Assembly: GCF_008017545.1 (NCBI RefSeq)
Contig: NZ_VRTZ01000002.1
Location: forward strand, 248,001 to 312,000
From: Homoserinibacter sp. GY 40078
Lineage (GTDB): Bacteria > Actinomycetota > Actinomycetes > Actinomycetales > Microbacteriaceae
Reading direction: 5' to 3'
Length of the DNA stretch: 64,000 bases
Part shown: piece after piece, positions 18,752 to 26,751 of the stretch
Position numbering within the stretch: the stretch's first letter is position 1
How the letters are laid out: each line of letters opens with the position of its first letter
Translations under genes and position numbers: made by a program
The notes under the pieces: generated by a model
Told to the model about the DNA's origin: nothing
Database searches by the model: none
The model's input: only the letters and a program-made list of their open reading frames with translations

Positions 18752-18789
18752 CGAGAGCGGCTGGGTGCGTACGCGCCCAGCCGCTCTCG
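18752..18789. terminator. bidirectional hairpin terminator
   Basis: CGAGAGCGGCTGGG (18752-18765) pairs perfectly with CCCAGCCGCTCTCG (18776-18789) around a 10-nt loop. It lies between the convergent surface-protein and ImmA-like genes and can serve both. Confidence 0.8.
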
Positions 18790-18806
18790 CATATGTGCGG
18801 TGACGC

Positions 18807-19190
18807 TCACGCGCTGCGGAGCATCGACTCCGGCCCGAGGCACAGGGTGCGGTAGGACTCGATGATCTTGACCGTCACGCGGAGCTCGTCGGCGATCGCC
18901 TCGGCCTCCGAGTAGAGGCGCTCGGCTTGCGCGTATTCCTCGGGGTCGATGAGGAGGCGGGCGGCGTAGCGGTTGGCCAGGCGCTCGTTGCGCGGGGTGC
19001 TCTCGCGATGGCCGTAGTGGTGATGACCCAGCTCGTGGGCGATGACCGATCGACGCTCGTGCGGGGTGAGTCGCAGGTCGAACCAGATGCGCTCCGCGCC
19101 CGGCTCGTAGCATCCGAGCATGTCGCCGGGCAGGTGGCAGGCGTGGACCGTGACACCGCGTTCAGAGGCGAGTCGGAGTAGCTCGAGCAT
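18807..19190 (-). CDS. ImmA/IrrE family metallo-endopeptidase
   Basis: This 127-residue protein carries the Zn-binding HExxH as H52-E-L-G-H56, followed by HHYGHRES. In phages and integrative elements ImmA-type proteases cleave the neighbouring ImmR-type repressor and so switch on the element. Here it follows the HTH repressor gene by 14 nt in the same operon. AGGAGGGACG precedes the ATG on the minus strand. No other phage genes are visible, so this is either a remnant or a domesticated switch. Confidence 0.85.
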   Translation of the reverse strand: MLELLRLASERGVTVHACHLPGDMLGCYEPGAERIWFDLRLTPHERRSVIAHELGHHHYGHRESTPRNERLANRYAARLLIDPEEYAQAERLYSEAEAIADELRVTVKIIESYRTLCLGPESMLRSA

Positions 19191-19204
19191 CGTCCCTCCT
19201 CGCC

Positions 19205-19561
19205 TCAGCTGTCGGTCTTGCGTTCCCCGTGTTCGGCGGCCAGTCCGAGATCGGATGCGGGGCCGTCGGGGGTGACTTCATAGTGGGCGCCGCGTCCGAC
19301 ATCGGAGCCGGATTGTGCGGCGAAGCGCTCCTCGGCCCGCTGCACGATCACGTGCGGGGGCACGTCGACGGCGCTGGCGATCCGGTAGAGCGTCGTGATG
19401 CTCAGTGCACGCTCTCCCTTCACCCAGCGGTCGAGGGTCTCTCGGTTGATACCTGTGGCGCGCGCGACGCCCGCGACCGTCGTGTTCGCCGCCGCGATCT
19501 CGGCACGGACCTGCGCAGCCACCGTCTGGGCGAACCGCTCTGCATCGGAGGGGATGACCAT
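19205..19561 (-). CDS. XRE-family HTH repressor (ImmR-like)
   Basis: This 118-residue protein has an N-terminal helix-turn-helix (about residues 22-60; TTVAGVARATGINRETLDRW, LSITTLYRIASAVDV). The C-terminal tail of about 40 residues is hydrophilic and may be the protease-sensitive part. The start at 19561 (MVIPSDAERF) is preferred to an in-frame start at 19597. It is co-directional with the ImmA-like gene and divergent from the small HTH gene at 19645, the classic layout of a lysogeny-type switch. Confidence 0.82.
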   Translation of the reverse strand: MVIPSDAERFAQTVAAQVRAEIAAANTTVAGVARATGINRETLDRWVKGERALSITTLYRIASAVDVPPHVIVQRAEERFAAQSGSDVGRGAHYEVTPDGPASDLGLAAEHGERKTDS

Positions 19562-19644
19562 GTGGGCAACGATATGCGCATCGCGGCTACACAACAAAGC
19601 CGGATCGATATCCCTGTCGGGGCGCGGCCAGGTAGTGTATCTGC
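19562..19644. promoter_or_regulatory. divergent control region of the ImmR/Cro-like pair
   Basis: This 83-bp region between two divergent HTH genes contains the palindrome ATGCGCAT (19574-19581). CGATATCC (19606-19613) has an inverted match GGATATCG (19664-19671) inside the rightward gene. These are candidate operators only; 8-bp matches can arise by chance. Confidence 0.4.
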
Positions 19645-19887
19645 ATGGCTACATACTCCAGCTGGATATCGCAGGCGATTGCTCAACTGGTGATCGCGTT
19701 GCTCGGGGAGACGGGTCTCACCCGTCGCGCGCTCGCGACATCGAGCGGGATCACGTACTCCACGCTGCTGCGCAAGCTCGATGGGCAGGGCGAGTTCTCG
19801 GTGCAGGAGCTCTATCTGATCGCGAAGGTGTTCGGCATCCCGCCGTCCGAGTTGCTGCCGCGTGCGTTCCAGCGGGTCGCAGCCTGA
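19645..19887 (+). CDS. small XRE-type HTH protein (Cro-like)
   Basis: This 80-residue protein is almost entirely a helix-turn-helix domain: GETGLTRRALATSSGITYST (about residues 23-42) and FSVQELYLIAKVFGIPPSEL. It is transcribed divergently from the ImmR-like gene. By position it could be the Cro-like antagonist of that repressor. It could also be an antitoxin, but no toxin gene is nearby. Its stop is 9 nt from the convergent rskA stop. Confidence 0.75.
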   Translation: MATYSSWISQAIAQLVIALLGETGLTRRALATSSGITYSTLLRKLDGQGEFSVQELYLIAKVFGIPPSELLPRAFQRVAA

Positions 19888-19896
19888 GCATCCGGC

Positions 19897-20628
19897 TCAG
19901 GTGCTGCTGAGCACCAGGATCGGCTCGCTCGTCGGCGCGCTCGAGCCGCCCGCAGGCTCGACGGTGATCCCGAGGCTCGCGCCCGCAGGCATCCGTCCGT
20001 CGACGAGAACCGTCTCGTCGCCCCCGGCGAGCAGACCTGCCGGCATCGCCCCGGCGTCATCGATGTACCAGAGCTGATACGTCTCGTCGTCGGTCAGGGT
20101 GGGCATGTCGTCCACGATCACCGCGGACCGCGCGAGCGAGGGCGACCATACCCAGCTCACCGTCCCACCATCGGGCATCGCGGTGTCGATGTGTTCGGCA
20201 TCCGGGGCGTCCAGCACCTCATCGAGGGCGGAGATGACCGGCGCGGGCCGGTTCAGCAGCGTGACTGCCGTCGCGGTGCCGCCCACGATCAGGCCGAGCG
20301 CGGCGGCCACGGCCACGAGTCCCGTCACGGGTCGCCGCATCCAGTCGCGGATCGACGTCACCCGCCCACCCGAGGGCTCGGGGGTGGGCGGGCGACGTAC
20401 GAGGTCGGCGTCGACCGCCGCGAGCACCGAGGCTCGCAACGACGCCGGAGGCTGTTCCGGCTGCACCGCGAGACCGAGGATCGCCGCGGTCTCGGCGAAC
20501 TCCGCCGTCTCGGCGGCGAGTTCCGGATCGGTGGCTCGACGGCGCTCGAACTCGGCGCGTTCGACGTCGCTCAGCGCGTCGAGGGCGTACGCCGCGGCCT
20601 GCGCGGTGAGGTCGTCGCGTTCGGTCAT
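19897..20628 (-). CDS. rskA: anti-sigma-K factor RskA
   Basis: This 243-residue protein has an N-terminal cytoplasmic anti-sigma domain without Zn-binding Cys (residues 1-90; AAYALDALSDVERAEFERRR), one membrane helix (about 105-128; VAVAAALGLIVGGTATAVTL) and an extracytoplasmic RskA domain. It should hold SigK at the membrane until regulated intramembrane proteolysis. Its ATG overlaps the sigK stop by 4 nt. In mycobacteria the pair controls mpt70/mpt83 and dipZ; homologues of those lie directly upstream here. Confidence 0.92.
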   Translation of the reverse strand: MTERDDLTAQAAAYALDALSDVERAEFERRRATDPELAAETAEFAETAAILGLAVQPEQPPASLRASVLAAVDADLVRRPPTPEPSGGRVTSIRDWMRRPVTGLVAVAAALGLIVGGTATAVTLLNRPAPVISALDEVLDAPDAEHIDTAMPDGGTVSWVWSPSLARSAVIVDDMPTLTDDETYQLWYIDDAGAMPAGLLAGGDETVLVDGRMPAGASLGITVEPAGGSSAPTSEPILVLSST

Positions 20629-21296
20629 GACGTCACCCCCAGGTCATCGCGCAGGCGGATCATCGCGTCGCGCAGTCGGGTCTTCACGGTGCCGAGTGGA
20701 ATCCGCAGGATCTCGGCCATTTCGCTGTGAGTGTAGCCGCCGTAGTACGCGAGGATCAGGGCCTCCCGCTGCAGTTCGGTGAGCCGCGACATGGCGCGCT
20801 TCACGCGTTCATGCTCCAGGCGAACCTCGACGGTCTCGGCGACGTGATCGTAGGGGGCGTCGAGATCACGAACCCCGATCCGCTCGTCCCGGTCTCGACT
20901 CGACTGGGCGGACCGCACGCGGTCGACGGCGCGTCGGTGAGCAATGGTGAGCATCCACGACACGGCGGCACCGCGCGCGGTGCGGAACGACGAGGCCTGC
21001 TGCCAGATCTCGAGGAAGACCTCCTGGGTGACCTCCTCCGACTGCGCCCCGTCGCGCAGGAGCCGCTTCACGAGGCCGAAAACCCGAGACGCCATCCGGT
21101 CGTAGAGCTCGGCGAAGGCGTCGCGATCCCGGTGGGCGACGCGCGCGAGGAGCACCTCCAGCGTTTCCCCGCGCGCGTCGTGACCCGAATCGGCGTCGTC
21201 GTCGGCCGCGCTCACGTGGCCCAGCATGACATCCGGTCTCCCCCTCGGATCCGTGCGACCCGCACGATGGAGCGGAAAGGCGATGACGGAGCTCAT
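20625..21296 (-). CDS. sigK: ECF RNA polymerase sigma factor SigK
   Basis: This 223-residue ECF sigma factor has region 2 (DRDAFAELYDRMASRVFGLV, SEEVTQEVFLEIWQQA) and region 4 (LTELQREALILAYYGGYTHSEMAEIL, LGTVKTRLRDAMIRLR). The start at 21296 has a strong AGGAGG 7-12 nt upstream; a longer frame from 21386 would cross the sigK-type promoter. Coupling to rskA and nearby dipZ and fasciclin genes supports SigK rather than another ECF group. A matching promoter upstream implies autoregulation. Confidence 0.92.
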   Translation of the reverse strand: MSSVIAFPLHRAGRTDPRGRPDVMLGHVSAADDDADSGHDARGETLEVLLARVAHRDRDAFAELYDRMASRVFGLVKRLLRDGAQSEEVTQEVFLEIWQQASSFRTARGAAVSWMLTIAHRRAVDRVRSAQSSRDRDERIGVRDLDAPYDHVAETVEVRLEHERVKRAMSRLTELQREALILAYYGGYTHSEMAEILRIPLGTVKTRLRDAMIRLRDDLGVTS

Positions 21297-21343
21297 GCGC
21301 TTCTCCTCCTGTCGTCGGGTCGTGGTCGGTTGTGTCGACGGTA

Positions 21344-21370
21344 ATTCGGAGCCGTCGGTCGATCGGATGG
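21344..21370 (-). promoter_or_regulatory. predicted SigK promoter of sigK-rskA
   Basis: On the minus strand CCATCC (21370-21365) is followed by a 15-nt spacer and CCGAAT (21349-21344). These equal the -35 and -10 elements reported for mycobacterial SigK. A start near 21336 would give a 40-nt leader containing the AGGAGG site. It lies between the dipZ stop and sigK. Confidence 0.75.
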
Positions 21371-21382
21371 GACCGATTCCGT

Positions 21383-23104
21383 TCACCCGAAAGTGAAGGA
21401 GTACACGGTCACACCCCGGGGCACGGTCAGCTCGATCTCGCCCACCGTGGGACCGTCGACGGCGAGGATCTGCGACGAGTCCGGAGCGCCCGCCACCTCG
21501 ATGCTCCCCGCATCCGATCCGTCGACTCTGACTCGGATCGTGCCGGTGCCTCCGGCCACCACCCGTACCTCCTGTGTCGCCGTGAACGCGAGCCGGATGG
21601 ACGCGTCGCGGCCCGAGGGGGTGGCGCCCTGGAAGTCGAGTGTCCAGGCGCCGTCGAGCGCGAAGGTGTCGCGCGCAAGGTCATCCGGGAAGCGGTAGCT
21701 CGACGTTCCCGAGCGGTACTCCTCGGCTCCGCCGAAGTTCACCTCTTTGCCGAGCCCCAGGTAGCTCTCCGGTGTCGTCGCGCCAACTTCGGGGGTGTCG
21801 TCGGCTACATCGGTAGCCTCCGGAAGCTGAACGTCCGGATCGGCATCGGTCAGCAGCTCGCGGATGAGCTTCTCGGTCGTCGCGTATCCGCCCTCGCCGA
21901 ACTTCACATGCCGCACGACACCCTCGGCGTCGATCAGGTAGTGCGCGGGCCAATAGCGGTTGCGGTAGTTCGTCCAGGTGGAGAGCGAGTTGTCGAGTCC
22001 GACCGGATACTCGATCCCGAACTTCGCTGCACCCTGGGCGACGTTGCGGGTCCCCTTCTCGAAGGCGTACTCGGGGGAGTGGATGCCGACGACCTGAAGC
22101 CCCAGGTCGCGATAGGCCTCATCCCACGCGACCACGTGCGGCAGCGACCGCTGGCAGTTGATGCAGGAGTAGGCCCAGAAATCCACGAGCACGACCTGAC
22201 CCCGCAGCTCGGCGAGGTCGATGCCGGAGCCTCCCGGGGTGTTGAGCCAGGTGTCGATGCCGCGGATATCGGGGGCTGTCCCGCAACTCTCGAGCTCGGT
22301 CGCGCCGTTCGAGCACTTGTCGAGGTCCTTGTTCTGCTCGTTGACGAGTCCGCCGAGGTCGAGGGCGTCGCGCACCTGGTCGGATTCGGCGAGCTGCTCC
22401 TGCAGGGTGCTCGTGTAATCGGGCACGAGCCGCTGCAACGCCGCGGGCACGTCGAAGACGAGGCCGACGGCGAGAGCCAGCATTGCGACTCCTCCCGCGA
22501 TGCGGATGCCCCGCTGCCGCCGGCGGAACGACTTGACCCGCTCGGCCACCGCGCGCCCGGCGAGAGCGAACACGAGCAGCGGGGCCGCGGCGCCGAGCGC
22601 GAACGACACGGTGAGCACCACGGTGTCGATCCCTACGCGACCTGTCGCTCCCGCGACCGTGATCGCCGCGAGGACCGGTCCCGCGCACGGCACATACACG
22701 GCGCCCAATGCGAACCCGAGGACGAAGCCGTTGCGCTCGACGCCGACCGCCTTCTGCGGGATCCGCGAGAACGGCTTCTCGAGCAGATGCTGCACGCCCG
22801 GCACGATGAGGCCCACGCCGATCACCGCGAGCACGATGATCCCGGCCCAGCGCAGCACATCCTGGGGCAGTCCGAGGAGCGAGAGCAGCACCGAGCCCAG
22901 CAGGGTCACGAGGGTGAAGCTCAACACGAGACCGGCGATCACGAGGAATGGGCGCCAGCGGCTGGGTGAGGCGCTGCCGCCGTCTCCGCGCGCACTCTGC
23001 GCGCCGCCCGAGAGGAAGATCACGGGCAGCACCGGGAGGATGCACGGCGAGATTCCGGTGACGAGACCGCCGAGCAGTCCGATGAGAACGAGCGAGATGT
23101 CCAT
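21383..23104 (-). CDS. dipZ: DipZ: CcdA/DsbD-like membrane domain fused to a thioredoxin domain
   Basis: This is a 573-residue protein. The N-terminal CcdA-type membrane domain (about residues 1-250) has the redox Cys in [11 protein letters not shown] and [12 protein letters not shown] TlpA-like thioredoxin domain follows with CINC in [11 protein letters not shown]. The C-terminal 130 residues are a beta-sandwich, carbohydrate-binding-like domain as in mycobacterial DipZ. It would carry electrons across the membrane to extracellular disulfides. The ATG at 23104 is 7 nt after a SigK-type -10 element, which suggests a leaderless mRNA; an in-frame ATG at 23143 lies upstream of that promoter. Confidence 0.9.
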   Translation of the reverse strand: MDISLVLIGLLGGLVTGISPCILPVLPVIFLSGGAQSARGDGGSASPSRWRPFLVIAGLVLSFTLVTLLGSVLLSLLGLPQDVLRWAGIIVLAVIGVGLIVPGVQHLLEKPFSRIPQKAVGVERNGFVLGFALGAVYVPCAGPVLAAITVAGATGRVGIDTVVLTVSFALGAAAPLLVFALAGRAVAERVKSFRRRQRGIRIAGGVAMLALAVGLVFDVPAALQRLVPDYTSTLQEQLAESDQVRDALDLGGLVNEQNKDLDKCSNGATELESCGTAPDIRGIDTWLNTPGGSGIDLAELRGQVVLVDFWAYSCINCQRSLPHVVAWDEAYRDLGLQVVGIHSPEYAFEKGTRNVAQGAAKFGIEYPVGLDNSLSTWTNYRNRYWPAHYLIDAEGVVRHVKFGEGGYATTEKLIRELLTDADPDVQLPEATDVADDTPEVGATTPESYLGLGKEVNFGGAEEYRSGTSSYRFPDDLARDTFALDGAWTLDFQGATPSGRDASIRLAFTATQEVRVVAGGTGTIRVRVDGSDAGSIEVAGAPDSSQILAVDGPTVGEIELTVPRGVTVYSFTFG

Positions 23105-23111
23105 GCCGGGT

Positions 23112-23138
23112 GTTCGGAGACGACGCCCGCTGGGATCG
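23112..23138 (-). promoter_or_regulatory. predicted SigK promoter of dipZ
   Basis: Minus strand CGATCC (23138-23133, one mismatch to CCATCC), 15-nt spacer, CCGAAC (23117-23112). Transcription would begin at or next to the dipZ ATG at 23104. Confidence 0.6.
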
Positions 23139-23164
23139 GTCATCGACCGAGATCAGATCCGTAC

Positions 23165-23191
23165 CCATCCGATCCCGGGGGTGTTCCGAAC
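23165..23191 (+). promoter_or_regulatory. predicted SigK promoter of the fasciclin lipoprotein gene
   Basis: CCATCC (23165-23170), 15-nt spacer, CCGAAC (23186-23191). It shares CCCATCCGATC with the sigK promoter. The start would fall near 23199, giving a leader of about 40 nt to the ATG at 23238. It is divergent from the dipZ promoter. Confidence 0.7.
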
Positions 23192-23237
23192 CCCTCGTGA
23201 GCGTCGCCGCCAGGCGGCCCACTGCGAAAGGGACATC

Positions 23238-23888
23238 ATGCGAAACACACGTCACACACTCGCGGCCGTTGCGCTCCTCGCGACCGCCGGTCTCGCCCTC
23301 ACGGGTTGTATGGCCAGCACCGACGACACCGATGCCGACACCGCCGCTCCTGAGGAGACCACTCCGTCGATGCAGACGGAAGCGGCCTACGACGACCTCG
23401 TCGGCCCCGGATGCGAGGCCTACGCCGAGCAGGTTCCGGACGGCGCCGGCTCGATCGTCGGGATGTCGCAGGACCCGGTCGCGGTTGCCGCGTCGAACAA
23501 CCCGCTGCTCACCACGCTCGTCGCCGCGGTCTCCGGAGGTCTCAACCCTGAGGTCGACCTCGTCGACACTCTGAACGGCGGCGAGTTCACGGTGTTCGCG
23601 CCGGTCGACGACGCGTTCGCGAAGCTCGACGCCGAGACGGTGGACGCGCTCTCCCAGCCGGAGAACGCCGACATGCTCATCTCGATCCTCACGTACCACG
23701 TGGTGCCCGGGCAGATCCTGCCGGCCGACATCGTGGGAACCCAGACGACCGTGCAGGGGGGCACGGTCGAGGTGACCGGTACGCCCGACATGCTGATGGT
23801 CGGTGACGCCAACGTGATCTGCGGTGGCGTTCACACGGCCAACGCAACGGTCTACCTCATCGACTCGGTGCTCGTCCCAGCGAGCTGA
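23238..23888 (+). CDS. fasciclin-domain lipoprotein (MPT70/MPT83-like)
   Basis: This 216-residue protein has a lipobox LTGC (residues about 21-24), a Thr/Asp/Glu-rich linker, and one fasciclin (FAS1) domain from about residue 75. Motifs include [30 protein letters not shown] and [13 protein letters not shown]. Two Cys ([10 protein letters not shown] and VICGG) can form the disulfide known in MPT70-type proteins. GAAAGGGA precedes the ATG. Its closest functional parallel is M. tuberculosis MPT83, a SigK-controlled lipoprotein flanking dipZ. Confidence 0.9.
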   Translation: MRNTRHTLAAVALLATAGLALTGCMASTDDTDADTAAPEETTPSMQTEAAYDDLVGPGCEAYAEQVPDGAGSIVGMSQDPVAVAASNNPLLTTLVAAVSGGLNPEVDLVDTLNGGEFTVFAPVDDAFAKLDAETVDALSQPENADMLISILTYHVVPGQILPADIVGTQTTVQGGTVEVTGTPDMLMVGDANVICGGVHTANATVYLIDSVLVPAS

Positions 23889-23898
23889 CCGAGAACGA

Positions 23899-23931
23899 CC
23901 GACGGCCCCGGCGCTCCACCGGGGCCGTCGG
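23899..23931. terminator. hairpin terminator
   Basis: CCGACGGCCCCGG (23899-23911) pairs with CCGGGGCCGTCGG (23919-23931), 13 bp with a 7-nt loop, between the convergent fasciclin and VanY genes. Confidence 0.82.
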
Positions 23932-23951
23932 CTTGCCCGCAGGCCACGCGC

Positions 23952-25376
23952 TCAGTCGTAGTCGGGTGCGGCGGGCAGCCCGAAGTACTCCTCCAGGGTC
24001 TTCGTCCCGCTCGCGTGCATCTCGGCGGCGACGGTCGTGCCCACATAGCGGAAGTGCCACGGCTCGTAGCGATACCCCACGATGGGCTGCCACCCGTTGC
24101 CGTAGCGCAGCACGAATCCGTACTTCCAGGAGTTCTCGGCGAGCCACCGGCCGCCGGGCCGATCTGCGAAGCAGACGTTGAGGTTGCAGCCGGTGCCGTC
24201 GTCGAAGTCCGCCGCGAGACCCAGTTGGTGTTCCGAGTGGCCCGGGCGCGCCGAATGCTCGTCGGCTCCCGCAACTCCCTCTCGCGCGACGAACCCGTTG
24301 TAGATCGTCGCCTGGCGGCTGTAGCTGCGGTATCCGCTCGACATCCGCAGCGAGATGCCTTCCTTCGCCATGGCGGCGGCCATCTTCTCGGCGGCCGTCG
24401 CGGCCTCGGCGCGCAGGGGCAGCGCCCCTCCGATGCCGACCGGTCGCCGGAGGCCCGGGGGCACGTAGTTCGCCGAGAGGCTGCGTTGCTTGTTCACGAC
24501 GGCGGTGAGCGAGGCGGGGTCCGGGATCCGGTATCCGCCGCCGCCCTCGCCGTCGGTCGTGATGTTGCCGCCGCCCGTCGAGGTCGCGCGGGCGGCATCG
24601 GATGACGTCACGACGGCGTCGACGCTGCGGCGGTAGGCGGCGAGCAGTGAGGCCAGCTCGTCCGGCGCCGCGACGCGAAGGGCGTCGACCGCGGATGTCA
24701 GCTGGGCGAGATCGTCGTCGTCTGCATCCGAGCGATCGTCGAGCACCTCGTCGCCCCGATCCGCCGTCGCCTGGGCGTACGAGGACGACGCGAGGGTGAG
24801 GTCCGCGAAAGCGTCGCGCAGAAAGGTCGTGGCGGCGACAACGAGAGCCGTACGTTCGCCGAGCGCTGTGGTGCGGGCGGTGACGCGGTCGCGCTGAGCG
24901 TCCAGTTGCTCGACGGTCGCCGCATCGGCGTCGATCGGTTTCACCGCCGCGGCGACCGGGGGAGAGACCACGGAGTCGCCGGAGGTCGCGGCGGCGGTGT
25001 CGATCGCGTCGCGGAGCGCCGCGCGATCCTCGTCGTCGATCCCGGCTCCGCTCACGTCGAGTGCCGCACGGAGTTGCGTGATCAGAGCGACGAGTTCCTG
25101 CGATGCCGCTTGGGCGTCGTTCTCGATCCGTCGGTCGGCGTCCGCGGCCATCTTCTGGATGCGCTGGGCCGCATCGAGCCGCTCTGCTGCGGCGTCATGC
25201 GCGAGTTGAGCGCTGACGAGCACCCCTGTCAGTGTGCCGCCCACCAGCAGCACGACGAGCAGCGAGGCGACGACGGCGATGAGCCGACTGCGGCGGCGTC
25301 GCGTCGTCGTCGGCGCGTGCGCCGTATCGGGCTCGGCCGCATCCGCGGTCTCGACCACGTCGTCGGGTGCGGTCAT
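23952..25376 (-). CDS. D-alanyl-D-alanine carboxypeptidase, VanY/M15B family
   Basis: This is a 474-residue protein. An N-terminal membrane anchor (about residues 30-55) is followed by a long Ala/Asp-rich, probably coiled-coil region. The C-terminal M15B peptidase domain has SSGYRSYSRQ, the Zn motif SARPGHSEHQLGLAADF and the second Zn motif EPWHFRYVG. It should trim the terminal D-Ala of peptidoglycan stem peptides outside the membrane. TAGGCT (25389-25384, minus strand) ends 7 nt before the ATG. Intrinsic wall maintenance is likely; no van cluster is present. Confidence 0.9.
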   Translation of the reverse strand: MTAPDDVVETADAAEPDTAHAPTTTRRRRSRLIAVVASLLVVLLVGGTLTGVLVSAQLAHDAAAERLDAAQRIQKMAADADRRIENDAQAASQELVALITQLRAALDVSGAGIDDEDRAALRDAIDTAAATSGDSVVSPPVAAAVKPIDADAATVEQLDAQRDRVTARTTALGERTALVVAATTFLRDAFADLTLASSSYAQATADRGDEVLDDRSDADDDDLAQLTSAVDALRVAAPDELASLLAAYRRSVDAVVTSSDAARATSTGGGNITTDGEGGGGYRIPDPASLTAVVNKQRSLSANYVPPGLRRPVGIGGALPLRAEAATAAEKMAAAMAKEGISLRMSSGYRSYSRQATIYNGFVAREGVAGADEHSARPGHSEHQLGLAADFDDGTGCNLNVCFADRPGGRWLAENSWKYGFVLRYGNGWQPIVGYRYEPWHFRYVGTTVAAEMHASGTKTLEEYFGLPAAPDYD

Positions 25377-25448
25377 GGCGACGAGCCTAGGGTGCGACGA
25401 CGCTGCGAGGGGAGAACCGCGTGGTCTACCGATGGACCTCTCCGCGGG

Positions 25449-25952
25449 TCAGTCCGTGCTCTGCTCGGTGAACATGGATGCGTACCGCTCGTCCGGATCG
25501 AGGGCGCGGTTGATGCTGGATGCGATCGTGGCGAGCTGATCGAGCTGCTCGCGGCTCAGGCTGTCGATGACCACACGCCGGACGAGCGCGATATGGCCAG
25601 GTATCGCGCGGACGAGCTCGCGCCTTCCGATGGTCGTGAGTCGCACGTTGGTGGCACGGCGGTCCTCCATGCACGGGAGGCGCTCGACGATCCCGCGCCT
25701 CTCGAGGCGGGTGATCACGTGCGAGAGCCGGGGGAGTGTCGCCGCGACACCCGCTGCGAGCTCCGTCATTCGGACGGTCTGGTCGGGCGAGAACCGCAGG
25801 AACGACAGCACTCCGAACTCGAAATGCGTCATGTCGGAGTCTCTCTGGAGCTGAGAGTCGAGCGCGCTCGGCAGCAGTTCGAGCAGCGTGATGAGCGAGA
25901 GCCAGGCGGCCGATTCCTCGGCGTCCAGTCGTGGAACCAATCGGGCGGTCAT
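25449..25952 (-). CDS. MarR family transcriptional regulator
   Basis: This 167-residue protein has a winged helix with FEFGVLSFLRFSPDQTVRMT, LSHVITRLERRGIVERLPC and the wing residues DRRATNVRLT. A single Cys in LPCMEDRR is common in this subgroup and might act as a redox sensor. It is transcribed divergently from an NADP-dependent oxidoreductase, with two palindromic operators between them. TAGGAT (25964-25959) ends 6 nt before the ATG, so it is likely leaderless and autorepressed. Confidence 0.92.
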   Translation of the reverse strand: MTARLVPRLDAEESAAWLSLITLLELLPSALDSQLQRDSDMTHFEFGVLSFLRFSPDQTVRMTELAAGVAATLPRLSHVITRLERRGIVERLPCMEDRRATNVRLTTIGRRELVRAIPGHIALVRRVVIDSLSREQLDQLATIASSINRALDPDERYASMFTEQSTD

Positions 25953-25972
25953 GCAGGCATCCTATCGGAATG

Positions 25973-26015
25973 GTTGTCATAACAACTTTAATGACCTATG
26001 GTTGTTGATACAACC
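25973..26015. promoter_or_regulatory. pair of MarR operators
   Basis: GTTGT-CATA-ACAAC (25973-25986) and GGTTGT-TGAT-ACAACC (26000-26015) share the same half-sites and 4-nt spacing, with centres 28 bp apart. The first sits just upstream of the marR -10 box; the second covers the likely start region of the oxidoreductase gene. Confidence 0.8.
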
Positions 26016-26032
26016 AACTGGAAGGATCTGTC

Positions 26033-26656
26033 GTGACCTCGATCAGCATCATCGGAATCGGCAAAATGGGTGGCGCCATCGCCGGCATCGCGTCGGCCAG
26101 CGGAGCGGACGTGCAGGTGGTCGCGCGCGATGTCGCCAAGGCGGAGCAGCTCGCGGCCGGGTCCGGAGCCGCTGTCGCGGCGCTCGGTGAGCCGTTGACG
26201 GGCGAGATCGTCGTGCTCGCGGTTCCCTTCGCGGCACTCGATGAGGTCCTCGAGAGCTACGGTGACCAGCTCGCGGGCAAGGTCGTCGTCGACATCACCA
26301 ACCCGGTCGACTTCTCGACCTTCGATGGGCTCGTCGTCCCGTCGGACTCGTCCGCAGCGGCGGTCATCGCGGAGAGGGTGCCTGCGGCTCGCGTCGTGAA
26401 GGCCTTCAACACCACTTTCGCGGCCGCGCTCGCGACCGGATCGATGGGTCAGGCGCCGACGACCGTCCTGGTCGCGGGTGACGACCAGGCGGCGAAAGAC
26501 GCGGTGATCGGATTCGTGCGCGCCGGGGGCCTCTCCGCGGAGGACACCGGCTCGCTGAAGCGCGCGCGTGAGCTCGAAGGAATCGGATTCCTGCAGATGA
26601 CGCTCGCCGTCACCGAGAAGATCGGATGGAGCGGCGGGCTCGCGCTCTCCAAGTAG
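26033..26656 (+). CDS. NADPH-dependent F420 reductase-like oxidoreductase
   Basis: This 207-residue Rossmann protein has the dinucleotide loop GIGKMGGAIA at the N-terminus, VVLAVPFAALDEVL, VVDITNPVD and a typical ending GFLQMTLAVTEKIGWSGG. The family includes F420H2:NADP oxidoreductase, but many small members act with other substrates. The start is GTG with GGAAGGA upstream. Control by the divergent MarR suggests induction by a toxic or redox-active compound. Confidence 0.8.
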   Translation: MTSISIIGIGKMGGAIAGIASASGADVQVVARDVAKAEQLAAGSGAAVAALGEPLTGEIVVLAVPFAALDEVLESYGDQLAGKVVVDITNPVDFSTFDGLVVPSDSSAAAVIAERVPAARVVKAFNTTFAAALATGSMGQAPTTVLVAGDDQAAKDAVIGFVRAGGLSAEDTGSLKRARELEGIGFLQMTLAVTEKIGWSGGLALSK

Positions 26657-26674
26657 CTTCCCTCGTCCCCCCAA

Positions 26675-26705
26675 GGGCCCCGGTGTATACATCGGGGCCC
26701 TTTCT
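26675..26705 (+). terminator. Rho-independent terminator
   Basis: GGGCCCCG (26675-26682) pairs with CGGGGCCC (26693-26700), followed by TTTCTT. The loop contains the palindrome TGTATACA, which also occurs 52 bp downstream. Confidence 0.85.
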
Positions 26706-26743
26706 TCGGCCTAGGCTGGCGGAATTGTTGCTCAGTGTATACA
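26684..26743 (+). promoter_or_regulatory. gntR-prp promoter flanked by two TGTATACA operators
   Basis: TGTATACA occurs at 26684-26691 and 26736-26743. A TAGGCT box (26712-26717) lies between them. With a 17-nt spacer, the -35 would overlap the first site, and the second site lies about 12 nt after the likely start point. The sites therefore bracket the promoter, as expected for repression by the FadR-type GntR regulator encoded next. Confidence 0.65.
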
Positions 26744-26751
26744 TTGAAGGA

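Noticed and set aside
17328-19905. attL/attR scar of an element inserted at tmRNA
   Set aside because: No second copy of the tmRNA 3' end was found by eye in this interval, and no integrase gene is present.
22119-23834. Minus-strand frame of 571 codons across the dipZ promoter region
   Set aside because: It crosses the divergent dipZ/fasciclin promoters and reads dipZ out of frame. Composition is Arg/Gly-rich without motifs.
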